Shown here: piece after piece, positions 25,369-33,446 of the stretch
Numbering within the stretch: position 1 is the first letter of the stretch
Layout: each line of letters opens with the position of its first letter
Source: Thermodesulfobacteriaceae bacterium
GTDB lineage: Bacteria; Desulfobacterota; Thermodesulfobacteria; Thermodesulfobacteriales; Thermodesulfobacteriaceae
Assembly (NCBI GenBank): GCA_025062245.1
Contig: JANXAD010000014.1
Coordinates: 257-40,498, forward strand
Reading direction: 5' to 3'
Length of the DNA: 40,242 nucleotides
Notes under the pieces: model-generated
The model's database searches: none
Seen by the model: the letters and a program-made list of their open reading frames with translations, nothing else
Told to the model about the DNA's origin: nothing
Made by a program: the position numbers and the translations under genes

Positions 25369-26661
25369 TTAACTAAAAAGACTTTTTTGTTTAAAAAAGC
25401 GATTTTCTTCTGAGTTTGGGGTTCCCCAAATTTTTACTACTCCGTATTCTCCATCATAACCAGGTTTAACAAAAACCTCACCTTCTCTAACTCTTTTTAT
25501 AGCCTCCCAAACTTTAAAGGGAAGTTTTTTTTCTAAGGTCAATAGGTCTTCTTTTAAGAGGAGATTAAATTCTGTTTCAACACTGGAAATCAATTGAAAA
25601 TAAATTTTTTCTAAACTTTTTGAATTTTTAATTTCGAAGCATTCTGCCAAAATTTCCCTTAAAGGTACAAGATGAACAGAAAGAGGTTTATTTTCTGGAC
25701 AAAAATTTTCAGGTCTATCAGCTAAATTTTCTACTCGGTGAAGCACCCCTATGGTTAGGGAGCCACCACATTTAGGGCATCTATAGCCTAATTCTTTGGT
25801 TTCCTTAGGGGATAAACAAATTTTACAGCTTCTGTGCCCATCGTAATGATATTTACCTTCTTCAGGGTAGAACTCAATAGTAAAGGCTATTTGATTAGTT
25901 TTAATAGCTTCATAAACATTTTGATAAGAAAGGGGTTTAAAAAAGGCGGTAGCTTCTCGTCCAAGGTTAGAAGGTGAGTGGGCATCAGAATTAGAAACCA
26001 AAGCTACAGAATCTAACCAAGATATTCTCCAATTCATCTCAGGATCAGAAGATAAGCCTGTTTCAATAGCATATATAAAGGGGGTTGCTTCTCCAAAGGC
26101 TTCTTCTAAGGAATCAAAACCTGAGAAAGCTCCGAAAACAGAATACCAAGGAGTCCAAGCATGGGCAGGAATAATCAACACCTTTTCTGAAATTTTTAGT
26201 AAATCTAAAGTAAACCTTTCAGCAGAAATTCCAAAGGTTGGTCTTCCATCAGCTAAAAGATTTCCTAATTTGGAAAGATATAAATTGATTTCTTCAACTA
26301 TTTCAAAGGAAGGGGCAGTAAGAATTAGATGCATTCGACGATTATTAAGTTTTCCCTTAGAAAAAATTAAAGACACCTCTGCTGTGAGTATAAAATAAGG
26401 ACCCTCTGGAAATTCTCTACAATAGTAAAGCTCCTTTTCTGAACTGTATTCTAAAACTTCCTTAAGTTCTTTTAAATAAAGGGGATGGGTAAAATCTCCT
26501 GTTCCTATGAGGTCTAAACCTTTAATTTTTCCCATTTTAGCTATAGAGGGAATTTCCATTAATTTACTGCTGGCTCTACTATACTTAGAATGAAGATGAA
26601 GATCGGCTAAAAAAACCCTATCTAAAAATTCCTTAGAAGGAAATTTTTGATTCCTTTTCAT
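25369..26661 (-). CDS. Endonuclease Q-type PHP-domain protein
   Basis: The 430-aa protein has a PHP phosphoesterase domain beginning with ADLHLHSKYSRA (D20, H22, H24) and continuing with GTGDFTHP, PAHAWTPWYSVFGAFSGFDSL and SNSDAHSPSNLGREA. A Cys cluster (CKIC ... RCPKCGG, about residues 280-300) and a C-terminal region (VENLADRP ... KPGYDGEYG) follow. This layout is that of EndoQ, which nicks DNA 5' of deaminated bases (uracil, hypoxanthine) and abasic sites in Thermococcales and a few bacteria. A deamination-repair role fits a thermophile. It ends the long minus-strand gene series, 30 nt after the GGDEF gene. Confidence 0.82.
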   Translation of the reverse strand: MKRNQKFPSKEFLDRVFLADLHLHSKYSRASSKLMEIPSIAKMGKIKGLDLIGTGDFTHPLYLKELKEVLEYSSEKELYYCREFPEGPYFILTAEVSLIFSKGKLNNRRMHLILTAPSFEIVEEINLYLSKLGNLLADGRPTFGISAERFTLDLLKISEKVLIIPAHAWTPWYSVFGAFSGFDSLEEAFGEATPFIYAIETGLSSDPEMNWRISWLDSVALVSNSDAHSPSNLGREATAFFKPLSYQNVYEAIKTNQIAFTIEFYPEEGKYHYDGHRSCKICLSPKETKELGYRCPKCGGSLTIGVLHRVENLADRPENFCPENKPLSVHLVPLREILAECFEIKNSKSLEKIYFQLISSVETEFNLLLKEDLLTLEKKLPFKVWEAIKRVREGEVFVKPGYDGEYGVVKIWGTPNSEENRFFKQKSLFS

Positions 26662-26691
26662 TAAAAGATAAAGCTACTATAAAAATTAAAA

Positions 26692-27927
26692 TTATCCACT
26701 CTGTACACAATCTCTACCAGCTTCCTTAGCTTTATACATCATAAAGTCTGCTCTTTGCATAAGAGTATCTTCATTGTCTCCTACTTTAAAACTTGTTACC
26801 CCGAAACTGGCTGTAATATTTCCTATTTTGGGAATCTCAATTTCTTTAATCTTTTTTCTTAAATGTTCGGCTAAATTCTTGGCTCCATTTAATTCTGTCT
26901 CAGGTAACAGAATTACAAATTCCTCCCCTCCCCAACGAGCTAAAAGGTCAGTCTTACGAATTCTTTCCTTGACCACTTTTACCACTTTTTTTAATACTTC
27001 ATCTCCTGCTTTATGTCCTAATTGGTCATTTATATTTTTGAACCGATCAATATCAAACATAACTACGGAAAAGGGTTTTAAAGTTCTCAAAGTCCTCCTA
27101 ATTTCCCTATCCAAAACTTCCAAAAAATACTTTCTATTAGAAATTTCCGTCAAATAATCCGTATTAGCTAAATCTATAGAGTATCTTATGCTTTTCCAAA
27201 AGTAAAAATTTACTCCTGCTATAATCAAAAAAATAAGAAAACTTACCAAAAGGAAAACTAAGAAATTTTCTTTTATTAACTTTAGAAAGGCTTCTTCTAC
27301 ATCATCTATGTAAATTCCTGTTCCTATATACCATCCCCAAGGTTCAAACTTAACCATATAGGACATTTTATCATAGTGCTCTTTGGTATAACCCTTAGGT
27401 AAAGGTTTATTCCATTTATACCAAATAAAACTTCTTCCAGATTGATTAGCCAATTCCACTCCCAAGGTAAGCAAATTTTTATTAGGTTTTACTTTAAAAG
27501 GTTTTTGCTGTAAGCCTGCTTGAGCCATAAAAGCAGAAAAAAACTCTTCTTTATCACATATCTTACCTTCAAGTTCAGGCATAATAGGATGCATAATCAT
27601 TTTAGGATAGGGTAAGGTTCCATCATTAATCCAAAAATAGCCTGTTTCCTCATATCTTATCTTTCTCAATATGGCTTTTACCTCTTCCTGAGCTTCCTTC
27701 TCCGAAATTTTTCCTTTTTTGCTCAAAAGGTAGTAATACTCCGTTAAAGCTAAGGCTATCTCTCCCAAATTTATAAGCATCTCCTTTCTGGATTTCAAAA
27801 AACTTTCTTTAGTAGAAATTCCTTGAAAAAAAATCAAACTGACAAATCCTAAAAATAACATAATTAAAATAATAAAAATTTTAGTCTTTAAATTTAATAA
27901 AAGTAATCTTTGAAAGAATTTTGTCAT
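26692..27927 (-). CDS. Membrane diguanylate cyclase with single-Cache sensor
   Basis: It makes cyclic di-GMP in response to an outside ligand. In order: TM1 (about 17-36), a periplasmic sCache_2-like sensor (about 38-215, with YFWINDG, MIMHPIMPELEGK and PWGWYIGTGIYIDDV), TM2 (about 221-243) and a GGDEF domain (about 255-411). The active-site motif is GGEEF (333-337), and RKTD (324-327), five residues before it, is an intact RxxD inhibitory site, so product feedback is expected. It lacks any EAL domain. A TAAAAT lies 7 nt before the ATG and no clear ribosome site is seen. The ligand is unknown. Confidence 0.92.
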   Translation of the reverse strand: MTKFFQRLLLLNLKTKIFIILIMLFLGFVSLIFFQGISTKESFLKSRKEMLINLGEIALALTEYYYLLSKKGKISEKEAQEEVKAILRKIRYEETGYFWINDGTLPYPKMIMHPIMPELEGKICDKEEFFSAFMAQAGLQQKPFKVKPNKNLLTLGVELANQSGRSFIWYKWNKPLPKGYTKEHYDKMSYMVKFEPWGWYIGTGIYIDDVEEAFLKLIKENFLVFLLVSFLIFLIIAGVNFYFWKSIRYSIDLANTDYLTEISNRKYFLEVLDREIRRTLRTLKPFSVVMFDIDRFKNINDQLGHKAGDEVLKKVVKVVKERIRKTDLLARWGGEEFVILLPETELNGAKNLAEHLRKKIKEIEIPKIGNITASFGVTSFKVGDNEDTLMQRADFMMYKAKEAGRDCVQSG

Positions 27928-27996
27928 AATTTTAATTTTAAAACAATTTTAATTCCATCCCTTTTTAAAAAATTAAAGGAGAGAAAGAAGAATTTT

Positions 27997-28653
27997 TTAA
28001 AAAAACCCCTGTTCTTTTAAAAATTCTAAAGTAAGCCTTCTTTTAGTGGTTTCCAAGTTTTCCAAGTAAGGAGAAATCCATTTATAGACCATTTTAGCTA
28101 TCATATCTATTTCTATATTTACCAAATCTCCAGGTTTTTTGAGACAAAGGGTGGTAACCTTTAAAGTGTGCGGAATAAGCATAAATTCTAACACTCTTTC
28201 TCTAAAGTCATTTATGGTTAAACTTACTCCATCTATAGCTATGGAACCCTTTTTTACTATGTAGGGCACAAACTCAGCAGGAATTTCTACTCTAAGTTTC
28301 CAGAAGTCCTCTATGGGAGTTATAGAAAGAATCTTTCCTATTCCATCCACATGGCCTGAAACTAAATGTCCTCCTAAACGGTCTCCAAATCTCAAAGCTC
28401 TTTCTAAGTTCACAAAGTCACCCAAATGTTTATATTTAAAGGTGGTTTTGGAAAGGGTTTCAGGTGAAAGATGGGCTTTAAAGTTAGAACCTCTTATTTC
28501 CGTTATGGTTAAACAAATTCCATCCACAGACACACTATCTCCTACCCGAGTATCCTTTAAAGAAAAGGGAGCCGAAATCTCAGCTAAAAGACCTCCCCTG
28601 TAAGATTGAAGAGAAACTATTTTACCAATTCCCTCTACTAAACCTGTAAACAT
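27997..28653 (-). CDS. ribE: Riboflavin synthase alpha subunit
   Basis: It dismutates two 6,7-dimethyl-8-ribityllumazine molecules into riboflavin. Two lumazine-binding repeats are visible: repeat 1 begins MFTGLVEGIGKI and repeat 2 FGDRLGGHLVSGHVDGIGKI, each with a GVSLTI/DGICLTI block. The start is the ATG at 28653 (MFTGL is the family's N-terminus); a TTG two codons earlier is the alternative. The length is 218 aa. TTGTGT-17 nt-TATAAT ends 12 nt before this ATG and no Shine-Dalgarno is present. Other riboflavin genes are not adjacent. Confidence 0.96.
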   Translation of the reverse strand: MFTGLVEGIGKIVSLQSYRGGLLAEISAPFSLKDTRVGDSVSVDGICLTITEIRGSNFKAHLSPETLSKTTFKYKHLGDFVNLERALRFGDRLGGHLVSGHVDGIGKILSITPIEDFWKLRVEIPAEFVPYIVKKGSIAIDGVSLTINDFRERVLEFMLIPHTLKVTTLCLKKPGDLVNIEIDMIAKMVYKWISPYLENLETTKRRLTLEFLKEQGFF

Positions 28654-28665
28654 TTTCAAAATTTT

Positions 28666-28694
28666 ATTATAATCAAAAAATTAGAAGAACACAA
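28666..28694 (-). promoter_or_regulatory. Promoter of ribE
   Basis: TTGTGT (28694-28689), a 17-nt spacer and a perfect TATAAT (28671-28666). Only 12 nt separate the -10 from the ATG, with no space for an FMN riboswitch or a normal leader. Confidence 0.45.
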
Positions 28695-28703
28695 GAAACC
28701 TTT

Positions 28704-29525
28704 TCAAGAACCTACCCTTTTTTTGGGTAAGGGAATATATTCTACCGAGGGAGTAGCTCGAGTGGGTTGAGGAAAAAGCTTCATAAGTTGGTATACCTCA
28801 AAGGGCATGTCTTTACTTACTGGTAAACCTAACCTTTTAGCCTCTTCAAAGGTTATGGGATGATCGTGGGTAAAGTATCCCTGAGAAAGAAGCTCAGCTA
28901 TTTGCTCGGTTTTTTCAAGGGGAAATTTATCTTTTAAGATAATTTTTAAGTTTTCTTTCATTTGGTGTAAAGCCCTTTCTGCTAAATCTGCCAAAATCAA
29001 GGTTTGATCTTCTACCTGTTCTATAGGCTTTCTCTTTACAGCTCGGATAATGGAGGCTGCTGGATATTGACCAATTTGAGGATCAACGGGTCCCAGAACA
29101 GCATGTTCATCCATAACTATCTCGTCACAGGCTAAGGCAATAAGAGTCCCACCACTCATAGCATAATGGGGAATAAAAGCTGTTACTTTAGCGGGGTGTT
29201 TCTTAATAGCTAAAGCAATCTGTAAAGAAGCCAAGACCAATCCTCCAGGGGTATGTAAAATAATATCAATAGGAACATCCCTATCGGTAAGATGGATCGC
29301 TCTGATAACTTCTTCTGAATCATTAATATCAATATAACGCATTAACGGAAAACCAAAAAAACTCATAGTTTCTTGACGATGAACTAAGAGGATGACCCTT
29401 GAACCACGCTTTTTTTCAATTCGCTCTATGGTTTTTTGACGAGCTATTTCTAAAAACTTTTGTCTTAAAAAGGGTTGTAAGGCTAAAGCCAAAAACAAAA
29501 TCCAAAAAAGATCCCAAAGACCCAT
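28704..29525 (-). CDS. SDH/SppA-like ClpP-class serine protease, membrane-anchored
   Basis: The 273-aa protein starts with a membrane segment (about 3-20) and continues with the ClpP-crotonase fold of the serine-dehydrogenase-proteinase family (PF01972 type). It has IDIILHTPGGLVLAS (HTPGG at 91-95, oxyanion hole), PHYAMSGGTLIALACDEI (nucleophile S124) and MDEHAVLGPVDPQIG. Such proteins are thought to cut membrane or signal peptides, but function is little tested. It follows the rhomboid protease gene by 24 nt, making a pair of membrane proteases. Confidence 0.85.
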   Translation of the reverse strand: MGLWDLFWILFLALALQPFLRQKFLEIARQKTIERIEKKRGSRVILLVHRQETMSFFGFPLMRYIDINDSEEVIRAIHLTDRDVPIDIILHTPGGLVLASLQIALAIKKHPAKVTAFIPHYAMSGGTLIALACDEIVMDEHAVLGPVDPQIGQYPAASIIRAVKRKPIEQVEDQTLILADLAERALHQMKENLKIILKDKFPLEKTEQIAELLSQGYFTHDHPITFEEAKRLGLPVSKDMPFEVYQLMKLFPQPTRATPSVEYIPLPKKRVGS

Positions 29526-29549
29526 CTCTGCTCTCCAAAGTATAGTTTT

Positions 29550-30293
29550 TTACTTCTTTTTATCTATGTTAAAAAGGGAACCAAAAATAGAATATTCATC
29601 TCGGTAAAATTTACATCTTCTGGGACAGAAAAAACGATAAAATAAAGCTCCCCCCACAAAGCCTCCTATATGGGCAAACCAGGCAATTCCTCCAAAACTT
29701 TCAGGTAACACCAAAGAAAAAAGTCCACTATAAAACTGAATTAAAAACCAGTATCCTAAATAAAGAAAGGCTGGAATTTCAAAGAAAAGAGGAACAAAAA
29801 AAATGGGCATTAAAACTAAAATCCGTGCTAAAGGATACATCATAAAGTAGGCCCCCATTACCGCTGAAATAGCTCCTGAGGCTCCAACTACTGGGATTAC
29901 AGAGTCGTGATAAATTAGAGCATGGGTTAGGGTGGCTAAAAAACCACAACTCAGATAAAAAATTAAAAACCTAAAGGGCCCTAACCGGTCTTCTACATTG
30001 TCTCCAAAGATCCAAAGAGTCCACATATTACCTATAAGGTGAAACCACCCTCCATGAATAAAAAGATGGGTAAAAAAAGCTAAATACTTTTGATACCAAG
30101 GTGCTCCCAAAAGAATTCCAAAATAGTCATTAAAAAACTTAGCCGGAACAAAACCCCAGTTTCTAAAAAAAAGCTCTCTTTGAGCTAAAGGAAGGGATAA
30201 TTCGTAAAGAAAAACTAAAAGATTAATCAAAATAAGAAGCCAAGTAATAACTGGAGGATTTCTACGAGGAAGAATATCCTGAAGAGGTATCAT
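29550..30293 (-). CDS. Rhomboid-family intramembrane serine protease
   Basis: It cleaves transmembrane segments inside the membrane. The 247-aa protein has about six membrane helices. The conserved HGGWFHLIGNMW block is at 80-91, the catalytic S139 lies in GASGAISAVMG, and H208 is in WFAHIGGFVGGALF. All catalytic parts are present, so it should be active. It overlaps the end of the HAD gene by 4 nt (ATGA type) and precedes the SDH-like protease, so the three are translationally linked. Confidence 0.94.
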   Translation of the reverse strand: MIPLQDILPRRNPPVITWLLILINLLVFLYELSLPLAQRELFFRNWGFVPAKFFNDYFGILLGAPWYQKYLAFFTHLFIHGGWFHLIGNMWTLWIFGDNVEDRLGPFRFLIFYLSCGFLATLTHALIYHDSVIPVVGASGAISAVMGAYFMMYPLARILVLMPIFFVPLFFEIPAFLYLGYWFLIQFYSGLFSLVLPESFGGIAWFAHIGGFVGGALFYRFFCPRRCKFYRDEYSIFGSLFNIDKKK

Positions 30294-31297
30294 CCTAAAG
30301 CTCCAATAACCTCACCTCTTACTTTTTTTCTAAAAGACTCACTTTTTTCAATAAGTTTGGTTAATTCTTCCCCTTCCTTAGGAACTAAACCAAATTCAAA
30401 CTCCTCCGATTTTAGTTGGCTCAGTTTTTCTTTTCCACCCTCTAAAAAAACCTTAGCTAATTCTACGAAAATATACCCCCTTTTAGAAAGTCCATAAAAT
30501 TCAGCACATCTTAAAGCATACCTATTTCCGTTAAAAGAAAGAGAAACACCCCCGTTTTCTTTTAAAAGAGAAAGGGCTTGCATGTCGGTGATGCTGTCTC
30601 CTACATAAAAACCCTGTGAAAGGGATTCTCCTAAGGCTTGAGAAATTTTTTCACAAGCCTTGGCCTTTTCTTCTCCCCCTATAGGATTTACCTCCCTTAA
30701 AAAAATACCTACCTCCAAATTCCATATGACCTCAAAAAAAATCTCCTCTAATCTATCTAAAACCGAAAGAAGTTCCGAACTTAAATCGGAAGGTGAGGTA
30801 GCACTTTTAGGAAGTTCAATTAAAGGCATAGCTAAAATTTCTTCGTGTAGTCCCTTCAAAATTTTGGCCTCCGAAGAAGATAACTCTACTTTATCTAAGT
30901 CCACTTCAGTGCAAAAAATATTTTCCATAGGAAAATTGGTAACCTCCGAAAGAGCTTTCAAATAGGGTTTATAACTGGTGCTTATTATGAAGGTAGGTAG
31001 AAGTTGGTTAAGTTTAGGTAAAACTTCAGGAATTTCAAATAAAAAAGCTAAGGTCTTTTTGGAAAATTCCTGTAAACTTTGATTATTACCTCCAAAGAGT
31101 TTTAAAAAGGGAAGAATAAGCTTTAAGGTGTCCCCTGCCTTATATCCTGGCTTTTTCTTAATATCTGCTAAATAGTCATCAAAACGGGAAATTTGAGTAA
31201 AAAAAACATCTCCCTTCGGAACTATAGCCGAACAGTATTCAAAGGCATTATCATTTAAAGTTAAAGGACCCTCACAATCTAAAGCTAAAAAGGACAT
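30290..31297 (-). CDS. HAD-superfamily protein resembling archaeal EhaR/COG4030
   Basis: The 335-aa protein begins MSFLALDCEGPLTLNDNAFEY, with D7 as HAD nucleophile but E9 in place of the second Asp of DxD. Motif II is S106 (IISTSYK). A lysine near 211-213 and YVGDSITDMQAL (D234, D238) supply motifs III and IV. The segments SRFDDYLADIKKKPGYKAGDTLKLILPFL recall an archaeal HAD protein encoded with energy-converting hydrogenase (EhaR). That match is from memory of the pattern and has moderate weight. Substrate unknown. A strong AAGGAGGGGG site precedes the ATG. Confidence 0.65.
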   Translation of the reverse strand: MSFLALDCEGPLTLNDNAFEYCSAIVPKGDVFFTQISRFDDYLADIKKKPGYKAGDTLKLILPFLKLFGGNNQSLQEFSKKTLAFLFEIPEVLPKLNQLLPTFIISTSYKPYLKALSEVTNFPMENIFCTEVDLDKVELSSSEAKILKGLHEEILAMPLIELPKSATSPSDLSSELLSVLDRLEEIFFEVIWNLEVGIFLREVNPIGGEEKAKACEKISQALGESLSQGFYVGDSITDMQALSLLKENGGVSLSFNGNRYALRCAEFYGLSKRGYIFVELAKVFLEGGKEKLSQLKSEEFEFGLVPKEGEELTKLIEKSESFRKKVRGEVIGALG

Positions 31298-31350
31298 CTC
31301 CCCCTCCTTAAGACAGTTCTTTTAAAAAAATTATAACTAACCTTTTTTAT

Positions 31351-31761
31351 TTATTCAACTTTTTTAAGAGAATTTTTATACTTGGAAGGAACGCTTTCAG
31401 GAAATTGGGTATAATGAATAACCCCTTTTTCGTCCTTATAGAAATAAATAGAAGAGGAGGTATTAGAAAAATTTAAAGACTTCTTAGATGGGAAATTAGA
31501 GATCATAAGATAAGGCTTTATTTGATTTAATTTTTTAGGACCTATTCCCTTAACCTTTAAGAGTTCCTCTACTGAAGTAAAGGGCCCATGTTTTTCTCTA
31601 TACTCTATTATATTTTTCGCTATCACCTTTCCAATTCCCGGAATTTTTATCAAATCTTCGAAACTTGCGGAATTCAAATCTATGGGATGAAACCCTAAGA
31701 TAGAAGAATTGAAAAAATGTAAAAGGATAAACCAAAAAAGAATTCTTCTTATTAAAAACAT
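31351..31761 (-). CDS. ComEA-like helix-hairpin-helix protein with DUF4124-like tail
   Basis: A signal peptide (about 1-23) exports this 136-aa protein. Residues 27-86 form a tandem helix-hairpin-helix of the ComEA type (IDLNSASFEDLIKIPGIGKV, then LLKVKGIGPKKLNQI), which binds double-stranded DNA, in ComEA for transformation uptake. The last 30 residues (SIYFYKDEKGVIHYTQFPE) look like a DUF4124 motif, usually found at the N-terminus of other envelope proteins. It is encoded after the dsrC terminator, and no good promoter or ribosome site is evident. No other competence genes are nearby. Confidence 0.78.
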   Translation of the reverse strand: MFLIRRILFWFILLHFFNSSILGFHPIDLNSASFEDLIKIPGIGKVIAKNIIEYREKHGPFTSVEELLKVKGIGPKKLNQIKPYLMISNFPSKKSLNFSNTSSSIYFYKDEKGVIHYTQFPESVPSKYKNSLKKVE

Positions 31762-31788
31762 TTTTAAAAAGAAAATTCCTGAAAAAGG

Positions 31789-31812
31789 AAGGGGGAAAGG
31801 AAAATCCCCCTT
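31789..31812 (-). terminator. Terminator after dsrC
   Basis: Read on the minus strand, AAGGGGG (31812-31806) pairs with CCCCCTT (31795-31789) around a 10-nt loop, followed by CCTTTTT. It lies 21 nt past the dsrC stop. Confidence 0.75.
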
Positions 31813-31832
31813 AAAAATTGAAATTTCCTACT

Positions 31833-32153
31833 TTATACACATCCTGTAGGTTTGGGAAGACCTGCCATCTTACAAGCCCCCTTACCAGGACCAGAAGGGA
31901 AAAGTTCATAAATCTTCTTTAAGGGAAAACCAGTTACTTTGCAAAGGACTCTAACCATGGGAGCTACACCATTTTTACGATAATAGTCCTGTAAAATGTT
32001 AATTATCTTCCAGTGCTCTTCGGTCAACTCCTGGATCCCTTCTAACTCCTTAACATAATCTACCCATTCACGACACCAAACATCTAAACCTCCTTGTAAG
32101 AATCCGTCTTCATCCAGTTCAAATACCTTACCCTTATACTCAACTGTTGGCAT
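31833..32153 (-). CDS. dsrC: DsrC sulfur-carrier protein
   Basis: DsrC carries sulfur as a trisulfide between dissimilatory sulfite reductase DsrAB and the membrane complex DsrMKJOP. The 106-aa protein is a full DsrC, not a TusE: the flexible C-terminal arm has both cysteines, C94 (KGACKMAGLPKP) and the penultimate C105 (TGCV). The core CKVTGFPLKKIYELFPSGPGK is typical. This is the clearest metabolic marker in the window, for sulfate/sulfite reduction or sulfur disproportionation. It has its own promoter and terminator and no dsrAB nearby, as in many sulfate reducers, and is likely highly expressed. Confidence 0.96.
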   Translation of the reverse strand: MPTVEYKGKVFELDEDGFLQGGLDVWCREWVDYVKELEGIQELTEEHWKIINILQDYYRKNGVAPMVRVLCKVTGFPLKKIYELFPSGPGKGACKMAGLPKPTGCV

Positions 32154-32195
32154 AAGAACACCCCCCTTTTTGAATTTTATGGTTTTTTAAAAATA

Positions 32196-32223
32196 TATAT
32201 AAAAAAAAACTATAAAAAGTCAA
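32196..32223 (-). promoter_or_regulatory. Promoter of dsrC
   Basis: TTGACT (32223-32218), a 16-nt spacer and TATATA (32201-32196) precede dsrC by 42 nt. The ribosome site is an unusual G-run (GGGGGG TG) 6 nt before the ATG. Confidence 0.6.
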
Positions 32224-32236
32224 GAGGGTATTTTTC

Positions 32237-32689
32237 TTAAATAATTTCTTTTATAAGCGGTATTTCGTTACAATCGGGAAATTTACTACATCTAATACAA
32301 TCGGACCACACCTTTTGAGGTAATTCTCCTTTAGAAACCTTTTTAAAACCCATTTTCTCAAAAAATTCAGGAACGGTAGTTAAAACAAAAACCCTTGGAA
32401 TCTCTAAAATTTTAGCTTCCTCTAAACAAGCTAAAACCAGTTGAACCCCCACTCCCTTATTTTGATATTCCTCACTTACCACTAAGGACCTAATCTCGGC
32501 TAAGTTTTCCCAACAGATATGTAAAGCACAGGCTCCCACAACTAAGTCCCGGTCTTCATAAACAAAAAAATCTCTTACATGCTCATAAAGTTCTACCATA
32601 GGCCGAGGTAAAACCTCCCCTAACTTAGAAAAGTGAGTAATAAGCTTATAAATGTGCCTAACATCTGAAAGCTTAGCCTTTCTCAACAT
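32237..32689 (-). CDS. GNAT N-acetyltransferase of the short ArgA type
   Basis: I place the start at ATG 32689 (MLRKAKLSDVRHIYKLI), giving 150 aa; a TTG at 32716 would overlap the upstream stop. The GNAT core is EIRSLVVSEEYQNKGVGVQLV (acetyl-CoA loop). The C-terminal FEKMGFKKVSKGELPQKVW with DCIRCSKFPDC resembles stand-alone N-acetylglutamate synthases, which start arginine synthesis. LITHFSKLGEVLPRPMVELYE fits the same group. It lies 13 nt after the SPOR gene and two genes after argS, but those are not arginine-synthesis genes. The ArgA assignment is probable, not proven. Confidence 0.75.
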   Translation of the reverse strand: MLRKAKLSDVRHIYKLITHFSKLGEVLPRPMVELYEHVRDFFVYEDRDLVVGACALHICWENLAEIRSLVVSEEYQNKGVGVQLVLACLEEAKILEIPRVFVLTTVPEFFEKMGFKKVSKGELPQKVWSDCIRCSKFPDCNEIPLIKEII

Positions 32690-32702
32690 TTGAAATAAAG
32701 AA

Positions 32703-33416
32703 TTACTTAAGCTCAACTACTAAAACCTTCTCTAACCCTAACTTGCTCTTAACTTCAGAGGCATACTTCTGAGCTTCCTCCTTAGAGGAGTATCTTCCTA
32801 CATAGACTCTATACCAGGTTTTTCCCTCTACGGTAGTCTTTTCAATCAGCGGATGATATCCCTTCTTAGTTAAAGTATCCTTAAAGGCTTCTACAGAATT
32901 AAGAGAAGAGAAAGCTCCCACTTGAAGGGTATAATAGGAGGTTTTATTAGAGACCTTCGGGCTTTCCTCCTCTTTCTTAATTACGGAAGCAATTTGAGCT
33001 ACCTCTTTTTTCTGATACTTAGTAGGTTCTTTCTGAGAAGTGGCTTCCTTAGAAGTCACCGCTTCCTTTTTAGCTACCACCTTATCCGGTTTATGAATAG
33101 CTACGGCATTAGTAGTAACATTAGAAGAGACATTGGAAAGAGTGGTAACATTATGGGAACTAACGTTAGAAGAAGGGGTAGTAACATTAGCTTGAGTCAC
33201 ATTAGAGGGTGTAAAGTTAGAGGGTGTAACATTGGAGAGAAGCTGAGCTTGCTTTTCAGTTGCTATCTCTATTCTTTCCCTTTTTCCTCCTATTTTACTT
33301 CCAATCCAAGCTCCAAAGATAAAGGTCCAGATGAGAAGACACAAACCAAAAAGAATAAGAAAAACTAAGGTTAACTTACTTAGTTCAATTTTGACCTTTT
33401 TTCCCTTTTCTTCCAT
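32703..33416 (-). CDS. SPOR-domain inner-membrane protein with sequon-rich linker
   Basis: This FtsN/DedD-like 237-aa protein has a short cytoplasmic start, one membrane helix (about 14-37), a periplasmic linker and a C-terminal SPOR domain (about 160-237: YYTLQVGAFSSLNSVEAF, RVYVGRYSSKEEAQKYASEV) that binds denuded peptidoglycan at the division site. The linker is unusual: N-X-S/T sequons start at N62, 67, 72, 77, 84, 89, 95 and 99, plus N157 near the SPOR domain. It then turns lysine/glutamate-rich. A GGGGGAGGT ribosome site precedes the ATG. It follows argS by 30 nt. Confidence 0.88.
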   Translation of the reverse strand: MEEKGKKVKIELSKLTLVFLILFGLCLLIWTFIFGAWIGSKIGGKRERIEIATEKQAQLLSNVTPSNFTPSNVTQANVTTPSSNVSSHNVTTLSNVSSNVTTNAVAIHKPDKVVAKKEAVTSKEATSQKEPTKYQKKEVAQIASVIKKEEESPKVSNKTSYYTLQVGAFSSLNSVEAFKDTLTKKGYHPLIEKTTVEGKTWYRVYVGRYSSKEEAQKYASEVKSKLGLEKVLVVELK

Positions 33417-33446
33417 CTTGGCTACCTCCCCCTTTCTTTTAAATAT

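Noticed and set aside
28654-28703. FMN riboswitch before ribE
   Set aside because: Only 50 nt separate the genes and the -10 box lies 12 nt from the start, leaving no room for the aptamer.
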